From: Lactobacillus sp.
GTDB lineage: Bacteria > Bacillota > Bacilli > Lactobacillales > Lactobacillaceae
Length of the DNA: 64,000 bases
NCBI GenBank assembly: GCA_022483245.1
Contig: JAKVNR010000001.1
Location: 1,240,001 to 1,304,000 of the forward strand
Direction: 5' to 3'
Positions within the stretch are counted from its first letter, which is position 1; each line of letters begins with the position of its first letter. The translations under genes and the position numbers were made by a program. The notes under the pieces are model-generated. The model did no database searches. It was not told the origin of the DNA and saw nothing but the letters and a program-made list of their open reading frames with translations. Below, one piece after another: positions 31,112 to 40,292 of this stretch.

Positions 31112-32068
31112 TTATTTCGATTTAATGTAGTTAGTACCATCAGCAGCTGGTGCAGTTGATGAACCTAAGAATGCAACCAGAACGATCAAGGTGATGACGT
31201 AAGGTGCAATCTGCAGGTAAACAGATGGTACGCCTGAAATAAATGGTAATTGGCCACCAATGATACTCAAACTTTGAGCAAAGCCAAAGAATAATGAAGA
31301 CCACATTGCGCCCATTGGATTCCATTTACCAAAGATCATCGCAGCTAAGGCCATGAAACCTTGACCAACTATAGTGGAAATAGAGAAGTTACCTGAAATG
31401 GATTCGGCAAAGACAGCACCGCCAATACCGCCAAGTAACCCTGAAATCATAACTCCAAAGTAACGCATCTTGTAAACGTTAACCCCTAAGGTATCAGCGG
31501 CTTGTGGGTTTTCACCACAGGCTCTTAACCGTAAACCGAAGCGGGTCTTGAATAAGATCCACCAAGCTAAGACAGCGATCAAGATTGATAACCAGGCAGG
31601 AGCTGAGGTGTTCTTGAAGAAGATTGGCCCTAAAACTGGAATCTTGGATAAGCCTGGGAATGAGAAGTAACCAAAGTTTTGAGTAATGTTTTCAGTCTGG
31701 CCTTTGTTGTAAATAGCCTTGATTAAGAAAACGCCTAATGGTGGAGCCATCAAGTTCAGCACCGTACCAGAAATGATATGGTCAGCACGGAAGTTGATAG
31801 TTGCGACTGCGTGCAGCAGTGAGAACAAGACGCCGACTAAAGCTCCAACTAAAACACCCAGCCACGGTGTAGCTTCTCCGAATTGATGGGCAAAAGTTAA
31901 GTTAAAGACAATGGCTGAGAAGGCACCCATTGTCATGATACCTTCCAAACCTACGTTAACAATACCACTGTGTTCACTGAAAGCACCGCCGATTGAAGTA
32001 AAGACCATGGGTGCTGAATAAACTAATGTTGATGAAACGATTAGCGCTAACATGCTAACAAAGCTCAT
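31112..32068 (-). CDS. ABC transporter permease, nucleoside/BMP family (second permease)
   Basis: 318 residues, about 8-10 membrane segments, BPD_transp_2 family. The typical block is GLRLRACGENPQAADTLGVNVYKMRYFGVMISG, the region that contacts the ATPase. Last gene of a four-gene importer operon (lipoprotein, ATPase, two permeases), 2 nt after its partner permease. By family this is a nucleoside importer like YufQ/NupC-type systems of Firmicutes. Confidence 0.9.
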   Translation of the reverse strand: MSFVSMLALIVSSTLVYSAPMVFTSIGGAFSEHSGIVNVGLEGIMTMGAFSAIVFNLTFAHQFGEATPWLGVLVGALVGVLFSLLHAVATINFRADHIISGTVLNLMAPPLGVFLIKAIYNKGQTENITQNFGYFSFPGLSKIPVLGPIFFKNTSAPAWLSILIAVLAWWILFKTRFGLRLRACGENPQAADTLGVNVYKMRYFGVMISGLLGGIGGAVFAESISGNFSISTIVGQGFMALAAMIFGKWNPMGAMWSSLFFGFAQSLSIIGGQLPFISGVPSVYLQIAPYVITLIVLVAFLGSSTAPAADGTNYIKSK

Positions 32069-32070
32069 AG

Positions 32071-33225
32071 TTATTTGCCCCCTTCTGCTTTACTATCATC
32101 AGTGCCTGTTTTTTGCGGCCCACTATCGCTAGCTGTGGCTGCAACTGGTTTGTTTTGAACTGGCTGAGGTTGCTCTTTATCTTTGAACAATAAGCCAATA
32201 ACGTAGTCGATGGCAACGAAGAAGATGATGGCAGCGATAACGATTGAAACGATTTCGTAAGGAATACCGGCCAAAGTCTGCATACCCAAGCCACCAATTT
32301 TCAAAATACTGAACAAGATAGCTGCTAGCAGGATACCTAAGGCACCACCACCGCCAAGCAGTGAAACGGACATACCGTCCCAACCAATGTCCAGGGTAGT
32401 AGTTTGCGTAAAGTAGTTTTGGTAAGTACCTAAACCTTGTACAACGCCGCCCAGGCCACAGAAGGCACCGGATAAGAGCATTGAAACAATGATGTTCTTG
32501 TTTGCAGACATACCGGCATATGTGCTGGCGTCTTTGTTCAAACCAACGGCCTTGATTTCAAAACCAGTTGTTGTGTTCTTCATGAAGATGTAGAACAGCA
32601 GCAAGCAAACCAGGGCAATAAAGATACCGGTGTTAATTCTTGAGCCACCGAACATATTAGTTAACCAGCTAACTTGGAAACTACCGTTTGCAGGAATGTT
32701 CTTAGTGGCGTCAGTACTAATTCTAAGCTTCTTGCTCATGACTTTCTGCATCAAGTACTGGCAAGTGTACAGTACGATGTAGTTCATCATGATCGTGGTA
32801 ATAACTTCGTTAGTACCAAAGTAAGCTCTTAACACCCCAGCAACCCCAGCAACTAACGCACCGGCGATAATACCAGCAATCGTTGCATATGGGATCAAAA
32901 GCCAAGGTGACATATGACTGTTGGCTAAAACGATCCAAATGGAAGTCAGCCAACCAGCCTGTGCCTGACCAGGCAAACCGATGTTGAAGAAACCAGCAGT
33001 GTTGGCAATTGAGAAGCCAATTGCTACCAGGATCAGTGGTGAAGCTTCACGAATAGTTTCACCGATACCGTTCATGCTGCCCAGGGCACTAGTAAACATT
33101 GAGCTATAAGCTTCAATTGGGTTATATGACCAGATCAGCATAATGATTGCCCCGACCAAGAACCCAGCTAGAACTGAGATGATGGCCACTAGGGCATGTT
33201 TTGCTTTAGGGCTAACTTTAATCAA
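32071..33225 (-). CDS. ABC transporter permease, nucleoside/BMP family (first permease)
   Basis: 384 residues, about 9-10 membrane segments, BPD_transp_2 family (YufP-like). GTNEVITTIMMNYIV and GFEIKAVGLNKDASTYAGM are family hallmarks. The C-terminal ~40 residues are a hydrophilic Gln/Pro/Ala/Ser-rich tail (EQPQPVQNKPVAATASDSG) that looks like a flexible cytoplasmic extension. It overlaps the ATPase gene end by 8 nt, which implies translational coupling. Confidence 0.9.
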   Translation of the reverse strand: MIKVSPKAKHALVAIISVLAGFLVGAIIMLIWSYNPIEAYSSMFTSALGSMNGIGETIREASPLILVAIGFSIANTAGFFNIGLPGQAQAGWLTSIWIVLANSHMSPWLLIPYATIAGIIAGALVAGVAGVLRAYFGTNEVITTIMMNYIVLYTCQYLMQKVMSKKLRISTDATKNIPANGSFQVSWLTNMFGGSRINTGIFIALVCLLLFYIFMKNTTTGFEIKAVGLNKDASTYAGMSANKNIIVSMLLSGAFCGLGGVVQGLGTYQNYFTQTTTLDIGWDGMSVSLLGGGGALGILLAAILFSILKIGGLGMQTLAGIPYEIVSIVIAAIIFFVAIDYVIGLLFKDKEQPQPVQNKPVAATASDSGPQKTGTDDSKAEGGK

Positions 33226-34789
33226 CGTTAGTACCTTCTTCCTTCTTGTTTAGGTGTGATCCAGTCATCAGCAGACCCAATTCACGTTCATTAGTTTTAG
33301 CTGGATCAACTTCACCGGAAATTTCACCGTCGTGCAAAACGATAATGCGGTCAGATAATTGTAAAATTTCATCCAATTCAAATGAAATTAGCAAAATTGC
33401 CCGGCCAGCATCCCGTTCAGCTAAGATTTGCTTGTGGATCGCCTCAATCGCACCAACGTCCAGACCACGAGTTGGCTGGAAGATAACGACTAATTTGCTG
33501 TTGAGGTCTAACTCACGGGCGATAATCGCTTTCTGCTGGTTACCACCTGATAAAGCACTAGCTGGATCGCGCCGGCTATGAGCTCTAACATCATAAGTTT
33601 TGATTAGGCGCTCAGCGTGATCAGCAAAGGCTTTTTCATTTAAGAAGCCATGGTTAGCAAAAGGTTTTTGGTAGTAGCTCTTTAAAGCTAAGTTGTAAGT
33701 TAAGCTCAGCGGCAAGATTAAGCCAAAACGCTGCCGGTCGGCTGGTACGTATGAAACACCTAATTCAGTGATTTCACGGACCCGCTTATTGGTCATATCT
33801 TTGCCTAAAATAGTGATTTTACCAGAGTCAACTTTCCGCAAGCCGTTAATAGCATCAACCAGTTCTGTTTGACCGTTACCATCGATACCGGCAATACCTA
33901 AAATTTCGCCGGCGTGAACATCGAATGACAAGCCTTTAACAGCTAATGGACCACGAGGATCTTTTACCTTCAAGTCCTTAACTGACAGAACAGTTTCACC
34001 CACATTAGGCTTATTCTTTTGCAGATCGAAAGTAACATGACGGCCGACCATCATTTCAGCCAGTTGCTCGTCATCAGCGTCTGCGACATCAACCGTGCCA
34101 ATAGTCTTACCACGGCGAATAACAGTTACGCGGTCGGCAGATTCTTTAATTTCTTTCAACTTGTGGGTGATCAGGATGATTGACTTGCCTTCTTTGGCAA
34201 GGTTTTTCATGATCCCGATAAATTCAGTAATTTCCTGCGGTGTTAAAACAGCGGTTGGTTCGTCGAAAATCAAGATATCGGCACCACGGTAAAGTACCTT
34301 TAAAATTTCAACTCTTTGCTGTTGAGAAACAGAAATATCTGAAACTTTGGCATCTGGATCGATTTCAAATCCATATTTCTTAGCTAAGTTTAAAATGTTT
34401 TGACGAGCCTTTTTAAAGTCCAGCTTGCCGCCGCCTTTGGTTGGCTCGTGTCCCAAAATGATGTTTTCTAGTACAGTGAAAGCTTGGGCCAGCATAAAGT
34501 GCTGGTGCACCATTCCGATTCCCCAGTCTTTGGCTTTGTTAGGGTCATCAACGTTAACTTTTTTACCGTTAACTAAAATTTCCCCTTCAGTCGGCTGAAG
34601 CAAACCTGAAAGAATGTTCATCAAAGTTGATTTGCCGGCACCATTTTCACCAAGCAGGGCTAAAACTTCGCCTTTGTGCAGGGTCAAATTGATGTCATCA
34701 TTCGCCTTAAAACCATTGCTGTAGACTTTCACAATATGGCGCATTTCAATGACATTTGTGTTTGTGTCCATAATTAATCTTTCTTTCAA
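33218..34789 (-). CDS. ABC transporter ATP-binding protein, nucleoside/BMP family (two ATPase domains)
   Basis: 523 residues with two tandem ABC domains, like RbsA or YufO. Domain 1: Walker A GENGAGKSTLMN, signature region ISVSQQQRVEILK, Walker B ILIFDEPTAVL. Domain 2 (from about residue 265): degenerate P-loop GIDGNGQTEL, signature SGGNQQKAIIARE, and VVIFQPTRGLD in place of a canonical Asp-Glu, as usual for this family. So one catalytic and one degenerate site. ATG at 34771 (MDTNTNVIEM) is an alternative start. Separated from the lipoprotein gene by an internal terminator. Confidence 0.92.
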   Translation of the reverse strand: MKERLIMDTNTNVIEMRHIVKVYSNGFKANDDINLTLHKGEVLALLGENGAGKSTLMNILSGLLQPTEGEILVNGKKVNVDDPNKAKDWGIGMVHQHFMLAQAFTVLENIILGHEPTKGGGKLDFKKARQNILNLAKKYGFEIDPDAKVSDISVSQQQRVEILKVLYRGADILIFDEPTAVLTPQEITEFIGIMKNLAKEGKSIILITHKLKEIKESADRVTVIRRGKTIGTVDVADADDEQLAEMMVGRHVTFDLQKNKPNVGETVLSVKDLKVKDPRGPLAVKGLSFDVHAGEILGIAGIDGNGQTELVDAINGLRKVDSGKITILGKDMTNKRVREITELGVSYVPADRQRFGLILPLSLTYNLALKSYYQKPFANHGFLNEKAFADHAERLIKTYDVRAHSRRDPASALSGGNQQKAIIARELDLNSKLVVIFQPTRGLDVGAIEAIHKQILAERDAGRAILLISFELDEILQLSDRIIVLHDGEISGEVDPAKTNERELGLLMTGSHLNKKEEGTNVD

Positions 34790-34816
34790 AAAAACTCTTC
34801 GCGTAAACGAAGAGTT
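34785..34816 (-). terminator. Internal terminator between BMP lipoprotein and ATPase genes
   Basis: Perfect 9-bp stem AACTCTTCG / CGAAGAGTT with a 6-nt loop, followed by Ts on the minus strand. Partial read-through would give more lipoprotein than transporter core, a common ratio in ABC importers. Confidence 0.85.
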
Positions 34817-34847
34817 TCAGGAATTGTTACGCAATTACCAACGCTAA

Positions 34848-35930
34848 TTATTTAGATGGGTGTGATGGAACTTTAATCTTACCAGCGATAATGTCTTTCT
34901 TGGCAGATTGAGTTGCGTTCCAAGCCTTAGTTGACATGTGACCCTTGGTAATTGAAACACCATTGGACTTCAAGCCGTAAACTAAGTGTTTGCCGCCTGG
35001 GAAGTTACCTTTGTAAGCCTTGTTAGCAGTGTCCAAAACTGCAACCTTCAGGCCCTTCATAACTGAAGTTAAAGTGAAGTTAGACTTTTGCCCGCCCTTA
35101 GCAGTGTATTTGCCTTGTGCGTCTTGGTCTGAGTCAACACCGATTGCCCAAACTTTGTTGTTAGCTGAGCGGGTTTGGTTAATTGACTTAGCTTCTTGGA
35201 ATAAGCCGTTACCAGCGTTACCAGCAGCGTGGAAAATTACGTCTGCTTTCTTTGCGTACATTGATTGAGCAATTGATTTTGCTTTGTCGGCACTAGTAAA
35301 GTTACCAACGTATTGGTTCAAAACGGTGATCTTCTTGCCTTCCTTCTTGGCAGTGTCTTTAACACCCTTAGTGAACCCTGCATCGAAAGTATCGATAACA
35401 GTTGAGTGAGTACCACCGATGAAACCAACAACATTAGTCTTAGTGGTTTCAGCAGCAGCAACACCAGCTAAGTATGAAGATTCATTACTCTTGAAAGTTA
35501 CGGAGCAAACATTCTTGATGTTTGGAGCTACGTCATCAATAATAACGAAGTTCTTCTTAGGGTACTTCTTAGCTGAAGTCTTGATGGCGTCAGTTAACAT
35601 GTAACCGACACCATAAATGGTTTGGAAATTGGCATTAGCAGCTTGAGTCATGTTTGGAACATAGTCAGAAGCACTTGATGATTCGAAGTATTGGTAACCA
35701 CCGTTGCCACGCTTCAAACCGTGTTGCTTACCATATGCTTTGAAACCATTCCAGGCAGCTTGGTTGAATGAACGGTCATCAACACCGTTGCTGTCAGTAA
35801 TCAAAGCAATAGAGTGCTTAGCGCTCTTGCTACTATTGCCGCTCTTTTGACCTGAACATGCACTCAGGACTAAGCCTAATGATGCAAAGACCAGACCAAA
35901 TGATACGATCTTTTTCGTCTTAGAATTCAT
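34848..35930 (-). CDS. BMP family nucleoside-binding lipoprotein
   Basis: 360 residues. Lipoprotein signal with lipobox LSAC (Cys about residue 25), then a Bmp/PnrA-type periplasmic-binding fold: DSNGVDDRSFNQAAWNGF at the start and GVDSDQDAQGKYT near residue 265 are ligand-site hallmarks of purine-nucleoside-binding members. Membrane-anchored receptor of the importer encoded downstream. Ribosome site GGAGGAA. Probable promoter at 35975-36003. Confidence 0.92.
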   Translation of the reverse strand: MNSKTKKIVSFGLVFASLGLVLSACSGQKSGNSSKSAKHSIALITDSNGVDDRSFNQAAWNGFKAYGKQHGLKRGNGGYQYFESSSASDYVPNMTQAANANFQTIYGVGYMLTDAIKTSAKKYPKKNFVIIDDVAPNIKNVCSVTFKSNESSYLAGVAAAETTKTNVVGFIGGTHSTVIDTFDAGFTKGVKDTAKKEGKKITVLNQYVGNFTSADKAKSIAQSMYAKKADVIFHAAGNAGNGLFQEAKSINQTRSANNKVWAIGVDSDQDAQGKYTAKGGQKSNFTLTSVMKGLKVAVLDTANKAYKGNFPGGKHLVYGLKSNGVSITKGHMSTKAWNATQSAKKDIIAGKIKVPSHPSK

Positions 35931-35974
35931 TTCGCGATTCCTCCAAAGAAACTGATAACGAACAATTCATCTCT

Positions 35975-36003
35975 AATTTACCAATTTATTAGGGCACCGT
36001 CAA
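35975..36003 (-). promoter_or_regulatory. Promoter of the BMP importer operon
   Basis: Minus strand: -35 TTGACG at 35998-36003, 17-nt spacer, -10 TAAATT at 35975-35980. An upstream inverted repeat TTGTAA / TTACAA with 6-nt spacing (36053-36070) may bind a regulator. Confidence 0.6.
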
Positions 36004-36125
36004 TACGTTTCAAGAGAATAAGAAAGGGCTTACAATTCCATAACACTAGGCATTGTAAAAAATGTTACAAATTATAAATAAAAATTTTGTGCAATTTTGA
36101 GCAAAAATCTAAAGTTAGGAAACTG

Positions 36126-38468
36126 CTACTCACTGCGTAATGCTTGAGCTGCTTCTTTTTTAGCGGCTAGTCGGGCTGGCAAGTGCCCACCGAGCATAGT
36201 TAAAATCGTGCTGATAATCACTAAGATTAAAGCAGCCTTCGGATCCAAGAAGGCAACATTGCGCAAATCCGTTAAATTATAAAGGGCTTGGTTAATTGGG
36301 AACGTTAACAAATAAGCAATAACTACCCCTAAAATGCCAGAGAAAATTCCGAGTAAGCAAGTTTCAGCATCAAAGACGCGAGTAATGTCCTTCTTTCGGG
36401 CACCTAAGGCTTTAAGGACACCGATTTCCTTTACGCGTTCAAGGACAGAAGTATAGGTTAGGATTCCTATCATAATCATGGATGTAATGAGTGAAATAGC
36501 CGCAAACCCAATAAGGACAATCGTGATCCCATTCAGCAGGCCGCCAGTTAACTGGGTTACCATGTTAGACATATCAACATAAGTAATTCGATCAGCTTTA
36601 GATTTGCCCTTGTTCCATTTGTCCAGGTATCTTAGGACTTCATCTTTGTGATCAAAACTAGTTGGATAGATCATAATGCTGCTTGGGGTCGAATCTCCGC
36701 CCAAGACAGCTAAAGCTAGTTTTTTACTGGTCTGATTCAAAGCTTGCCCGGTTAAAACGCTCGTTGAACTAGTCTTTTGTGCTTGGACAATTTGGGATTT
36801 TTGATTAAGTTTGATCACTTTTTGGGTCAATTCATTGCTATAAGCGATTCCAGACGCTAGCATTGCAATCGAATCCCGGCTTTTTGGACGAATAACAGCA
36901 CAAAGGCGCAAGTGCAAGCTGGCATTTTGATACATACTCTCGCTAGTTTTGCGCGGCAAAAATTGTCCAGGAGCTACTTGCTGGTAGTAATGGTCATTAT
37001 CAACAATGCGGTAAGTCTGACCAATGAAACGTTGATAATTAAGCTTATCCCCTTCTTTAACCTTAAAACCAAGGTTAGTTAAAGCAGCTGGTGCAAGCGA
37101 ATTTTTATTATCAATTACCAAAACGACATCGGTAGGGCTAGCAGGCCAGCTACCGGCTAAAAGTTGGTAGTTTTGTTTAAGAAAGGCGCTATGCTTTTGC
37201 CCGCGCAGACTAGTTGGAAAGACTGAAGAACCTACGCCAAGAGAGCTAGCTTCCTGATTTTGCATGCTTGTTATTGAATTTTGATCCTGCTGGCTAACAT
37301 TTGAAAAAGTCACTGTTTGGACGTGTCCGTTTTTCTTAGTTAGCAAATTGAGGGCGGTGGATCGCTGAAAAGCGATATTGTTAGCAGCTTGTGGATTGAT
37401 TTTTTTGACGTAGTTAATAAAAGCAGGTGTTAACTTGTTAGTTTTGATCGCTTTTGTCCGCGGGTCTTTTTTCACAGTCAAGTAGCCACTGTTTTTAGCT
37501 AAACTCAGTGATTCTTGCTGATTTTGCATGCTGCTCATATCGGTAGTAGTTTGGGCAATCGTAATTGGATACTTGGCTAACGTCTTCCCCATCGTTAAAT
37601 CAATTTGCCGTTGAAAACCGCTCGAGAGTGACAGAACGACCGCGATGCTGATAATACCAATACTAGCGGCAAAGGCAGTCAAAAAAGTGCGCCCCTTTTT
37701 AGTCAAAATATTGGTGAAACTAAGCAGCAAAGCGTTAGCAAACGACATCTTCGTGCGTTTAAGCCGAAAACTGCCCGCAGTTTCTTCGCCATCGTAAGGA
37801 TTAGAATCATGCTTGATTTCACCATCTTTAAATTGCAGGATTCGGTCAGCATAGTCAGCGGCCAGTTCTTGGTTATGGGTAACCATAATCACTAGGCGCT
37901 CCTGGCTGAGCGATTTGATTAAGTCCATGATTTGCTGGCTGGTTTTAGAATCTAAAGCACCAGTTGGTTCATCACAGAGCAGAATATCAGGATCGCCAGC
38001 AATTGCCCGTGCGATGGCTACCCGTTGCATTTGTCCGCCAGAAAGCTCATTGGGGTGCTTACCGATTTGTTCACCTAAGCCGACTTTGATTAAAGCTTGT
38101 TTGGCTTTTTCTGCTCGCTCTTGTCGCCCAATGCCAGATAAAGTCATGCCCAACTCTACATTTTCCATAATAGATAAGTGGCTAATTAAGTTGTAATTTT
38201 GAAAAATAAAGCCAACAGAATTATTGCGATAGGCATCCCACTCTGTATCTTTGAAATTTTTGGTTGATTGGCCATTGATAATTAAGTCGCCGGAATCATA
38301 GCGACCAAGCCCGCCAATTACGTTCAATAAGGTGGTTTTGCCAGAACCGCTGGGACCTAAAATGGCCACAAATTCTTGTGGCCGGAAGTTGACTGAAACA
38401 TGATCTAAAGCATGAGTAATGTTATCTCCTGCTTGATAGTCCTTACAAATATTAGAAAGCTTTAGCAT
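36126..38468 (-). CDS. ABC transporter with fused ATPase and FtsX-like permease (MacB-like)
   Basis: 780 residues. ATPase domain about 1-220: Walker A GPSGSGKTTLLN, signature LSGGQMQRVAIARA, Walker B ILLCDEPTGALD. One membrane helix near 265 is followed by a large extracellular domain (about 290-640) and three C-terminal helices of FtsX type (ISLITSMIMIGILTY..., ending ARLAAKKEAAQALRSE). Such proteins couple ATP hydrolysis to extracellular work or export, for example of peptides, antibiotics or lipids; the cargo cannot be told. Only 12 nt after the YdcF-like gene, so co-transcribed. Confidence 0.9.
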   Translation of the reverse strand: MLKLSNICKDYQAGDNITHALDHVSVNFRPQEFVAILGPSGSGKTTLLNVIGGLGRYDSGDLIINGQSTKNFKDTEWDAYRNNSVGFIFQNYNLISHLSIMENVELGMTLSGIGRQERAEKAKQALIKVGLGEQIGKHPNELSGGQMQRVAIARAIAGDPDILLCDEPTGALDSKTSQQIMDLIKSLSQERLVIMVTHNQELAADYADRILQFKDGEIKHDSNPYDGEETAGSFRLKRTKMSFANALLLSFTNILTKKGRTFLTAFAASIGIISIAVVLSLSSGFQRQIDLTMGKTLAKYPITIAQTTTDMSSMQNQQESLSLAKNSGYLTVKKDPRTKAIKTNKLTPAFINYVKKINPQAANNIAFQRSTALNLLTKKNGHVQTVTFSNVSQQDQNSITSMQNQEASSLGVGSSVFPTSLRGQKHSAFLKQNYQLLAGSWPASPTDVVLVIDNKNSLAPAALTNLGFKVKEGDKLNYQRFIGQTYRIVDNDHYYQQVAPGQFLPRKTSESMYQNASLHLRLCAVIRPKSRDSIAMLASGIAYSNELTQKVIKLNQKSQIVQAQKTSSTSVLTGQALNQTSKKLALAVLGGDSTPSSIMIYPTSFDHKDEVLRYLDKWNKGKSKADRITYVDMSNMVTQLTGGLLNGITIVLIGFAAISLITSMIMIGILTYTSVLERVKEIGVLKALGARKKDITRVFDAETCLLGIFSGILGVVIAYLLTFPINQALYNLTDLRNVAFLDPKAALILVIISTILTMLGGHLPARLAAKKEAAQALRSE

Positions 38469-38480
38469 TTACTAGCTCCT

Positions 38481-39572
38481 TTAGAAAAAGTGGATTCCAA
38501 GGCTACTCAAAGCGGCTTCACCTAGAATGATTATGGTAATTAGCCCCATTAAAATTAAATGCCGTTTTTTGTTGATGACAAAAACACCAGCCATTTCTCG
38601 CAAGACAGCATTAGGTAAATAATAAAAGCGAGTTTTAGCACCAACACCGTTCGCGGCTAGGCCGGCTTGTTTAGCGAAAAGGCCTGCACGGAAGATGTGG
38701 AAATTATTAGAGAAAAAGGTGGCATTAAAAGTGTCACCGCCAAAATCTTTGCTGGCAACCTGCTTAGAAAATTGCATGTTTTGCAAAGTGTTGACGGATT
38801 TATCTTCAAGTAAAATCATTTCCTGGGAAATACCATGACCAACTGCATATTTTTTCATAGCTTCAGCTTCAGAAATCCGCTCATCACTGCCTTTTCCACC
38901 AGACATAATGAGCTTAGGCATTTTTCCGCCTTTGCCAATTTGCTTTTGTGCAAAGACAATTGCCCGATCAATCCGGGCAGCTAATAATTTTGATACTTGA
39001 TCACCGTTAATTAATCCTGCACCTAGTACAATCAGATAATCTTGATGATAATGACGCGGAACAAACTGATATAGGAGTAAGTTGATCAAGAAGTTATAAG
39101 CAACAATGGAAACATAAATTAGCAAAGCTGGGATCGGCATGACTAGCCAATTTAGCCAACGCGGGAAATAGCGGGCAGGACTAAGCACAACATATAAACT
39201 GAAGCAGATTAAAGCGATGCCTAAAATTAAAGTCAGCATATTAGGCAAGGTGTGGCTTTCTCGCTTCCAAACGTAATAAGCATTCCAAAGCAGCAAGGCC
39301 CAAGCAAATAGCACTAGTAAAATGAAAACTAGGAAAATAATTAAAACAAGGAAACCGTAGAGGGCAGTTAGGACGCGCTGCTGGCTATCGAAGATTAAAA
39401 AGGTAATCCACAGAGCAAAGCAGCCTAGAAAAATTGTAAAGTAAATTCCATTAATTAATCTTCTTGGCTCTCTCAGCCAGGCAAATAAAAAAACTGCCAG
39501 TGTTAGCAGCAGAATGACATGTGGTAAAAGCGGCCACCAATTTTGATTAGCCATACTTTGTAAGATATCCAT
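38481..39572 (-). CDS. YdcF family (DUF218) membrane protein
   Basis: 363 residues. About six or seven N-terminal membrane helices (1-185), then a DUF218 domain: YLIVLGAGLINGDQVSKLLAARIDRA, MSGGKGSDERISEAEAMKKY and LEDKSVNTLQNMQFSK. A C-terminal helix follows. The family includes ElyC/SanA, proteins linked to envelope polysaccharide metabolism; the molecular activity is not established. Co-transcribed with the MacB-like transporter, which points to a shared envelope role. Confidence 0.85.
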   Translation of the reverse strand: MDILQSMANQNWWPLLPHVILLLTLAVFLFAWLREPRRLINGIYFTIFLGCFALWITFLIFDSQQRVLTALYGFLVLIIFLVFILLVLFAWALLLWNAYYVWKRESHTLPNMLTLILGIALICFSLYVVLSPARYFPRWLNWLVMPIPALLIYVSIVAYNFLINLLLYQFVPRHYHQDYLIVLGAGLINGDQVSKLLAARIDRAIVFAQKQIGKGGKMPKLIMSGGKGSDERISEAEAMKKYAVGHGISQEMILLEDKSVNTLQNMQFSKQVASKDFGGDTFNATFFSNNFHIFRAGLFAKQAGLAANGVGAKTRFYYLPNAVLREMAGVFVINKKRHLILMGLITIIILGEAALSSLGIHFF

Positions 39573-39641
39573 TTAGAACGCTTCTCCCTGCTAAAATTGA
39601 TTACTTTCATTATAATATAATTAATTATTTAAGGAGGCAGC

Positions 39642-40292
39642 ATGAACTTTAAACGATCTTTAACAGCATTAATTGAGGCCTTAGTTGCTTTTATTATCTA
39701 CACTTGTGTGGAAGTCTTATATATGCGGCCCAGCATCTTACGGACAACGGCTGTGCCGACTGGCATGATTGTGGCATTAGCAACTGTCGGCGGGCTGGTT
39801 TTATTGATTTGGCTGTATCGCAAGCAATTGAAACGAGCTAATGACTGGTTTTTCAATAGCAAACCGCATTGGCGCTGGTCTAACTTCGGTTTAGCCTTGT
39901 GCGGATTTGCGATGATTTTGGCTGTCCAATTTGTCTTCATTAGATTAGCCGGCGGCGGAATTTCGCAAAATCAGGCAGAACTTAACAAATACACTGCTCA
40001 AAGCAGTATTTTTAAAATTTTGATTGGATTAGTGGCTCCTGTGTATGAAGAAATCATTTTTAGGGGAATGTTTTTCAACATTTTCTTCACTAAAGAAAAA
40101 CCAGCCAACAAATGGCTGGGTATTATTGTTTGCGGGTTAGTATTTGGTTTAGCCCATGATCCGCAATTTACTAAATATATCTTTGTTTATTGGGCCTTGG
40201 GCAGCATTCTATCTTGGGTCTACTTGCAAACCAAAGATTTGCGCTACTCAATGATTGCGCATATGCTGAATAATTTAATCGGGCTCATCTGA
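39642..40292 (+). CDS. CPBP family intramembrane metalloprotease
   Basis: 216 residues, about 6-7 membrane helices. The Abi/CPBP motifs are present: EEIIFRG (EExxxR, about residues 138-144) and FGLAHD, plus a third His/Asn region near the C-terminus (AHMLNNLIG). Family members process prenylated proteins or confer bacteriocin immunity; which applies here is unknown. ATG 39642 follows AAGGAGG. The 3' end overlaps the convergent antiporter gene by 18 bp. Confidence 0.9.
   Translation: MNFKRSLTALIEALVAFIIYTCVEVLYMRPSILRTTAVPTGMIVALATVGGLVLLIWLYRKQLKRANDWFFNSKPHWRWSNFGLALCGFAMILAVQFVFIRLAGGGISQNQAELNKYTAQSSIFKILIGLVAPVYEEIIFRGMFFNIFFTKEKPANKWLGIIVCGLVFGLAHDPQFTKYIFVYWALGSILSWVYLQTKDLRYSMIAHMLNNLIGLI

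Noticed and set aside
35985..36015. CcpA (cre) site near the BMP operon promoter (TTGAAACGTATTG)
   Set aside because: One base short of the WTGNAANCGNWNNCW spacing, so not a real match.
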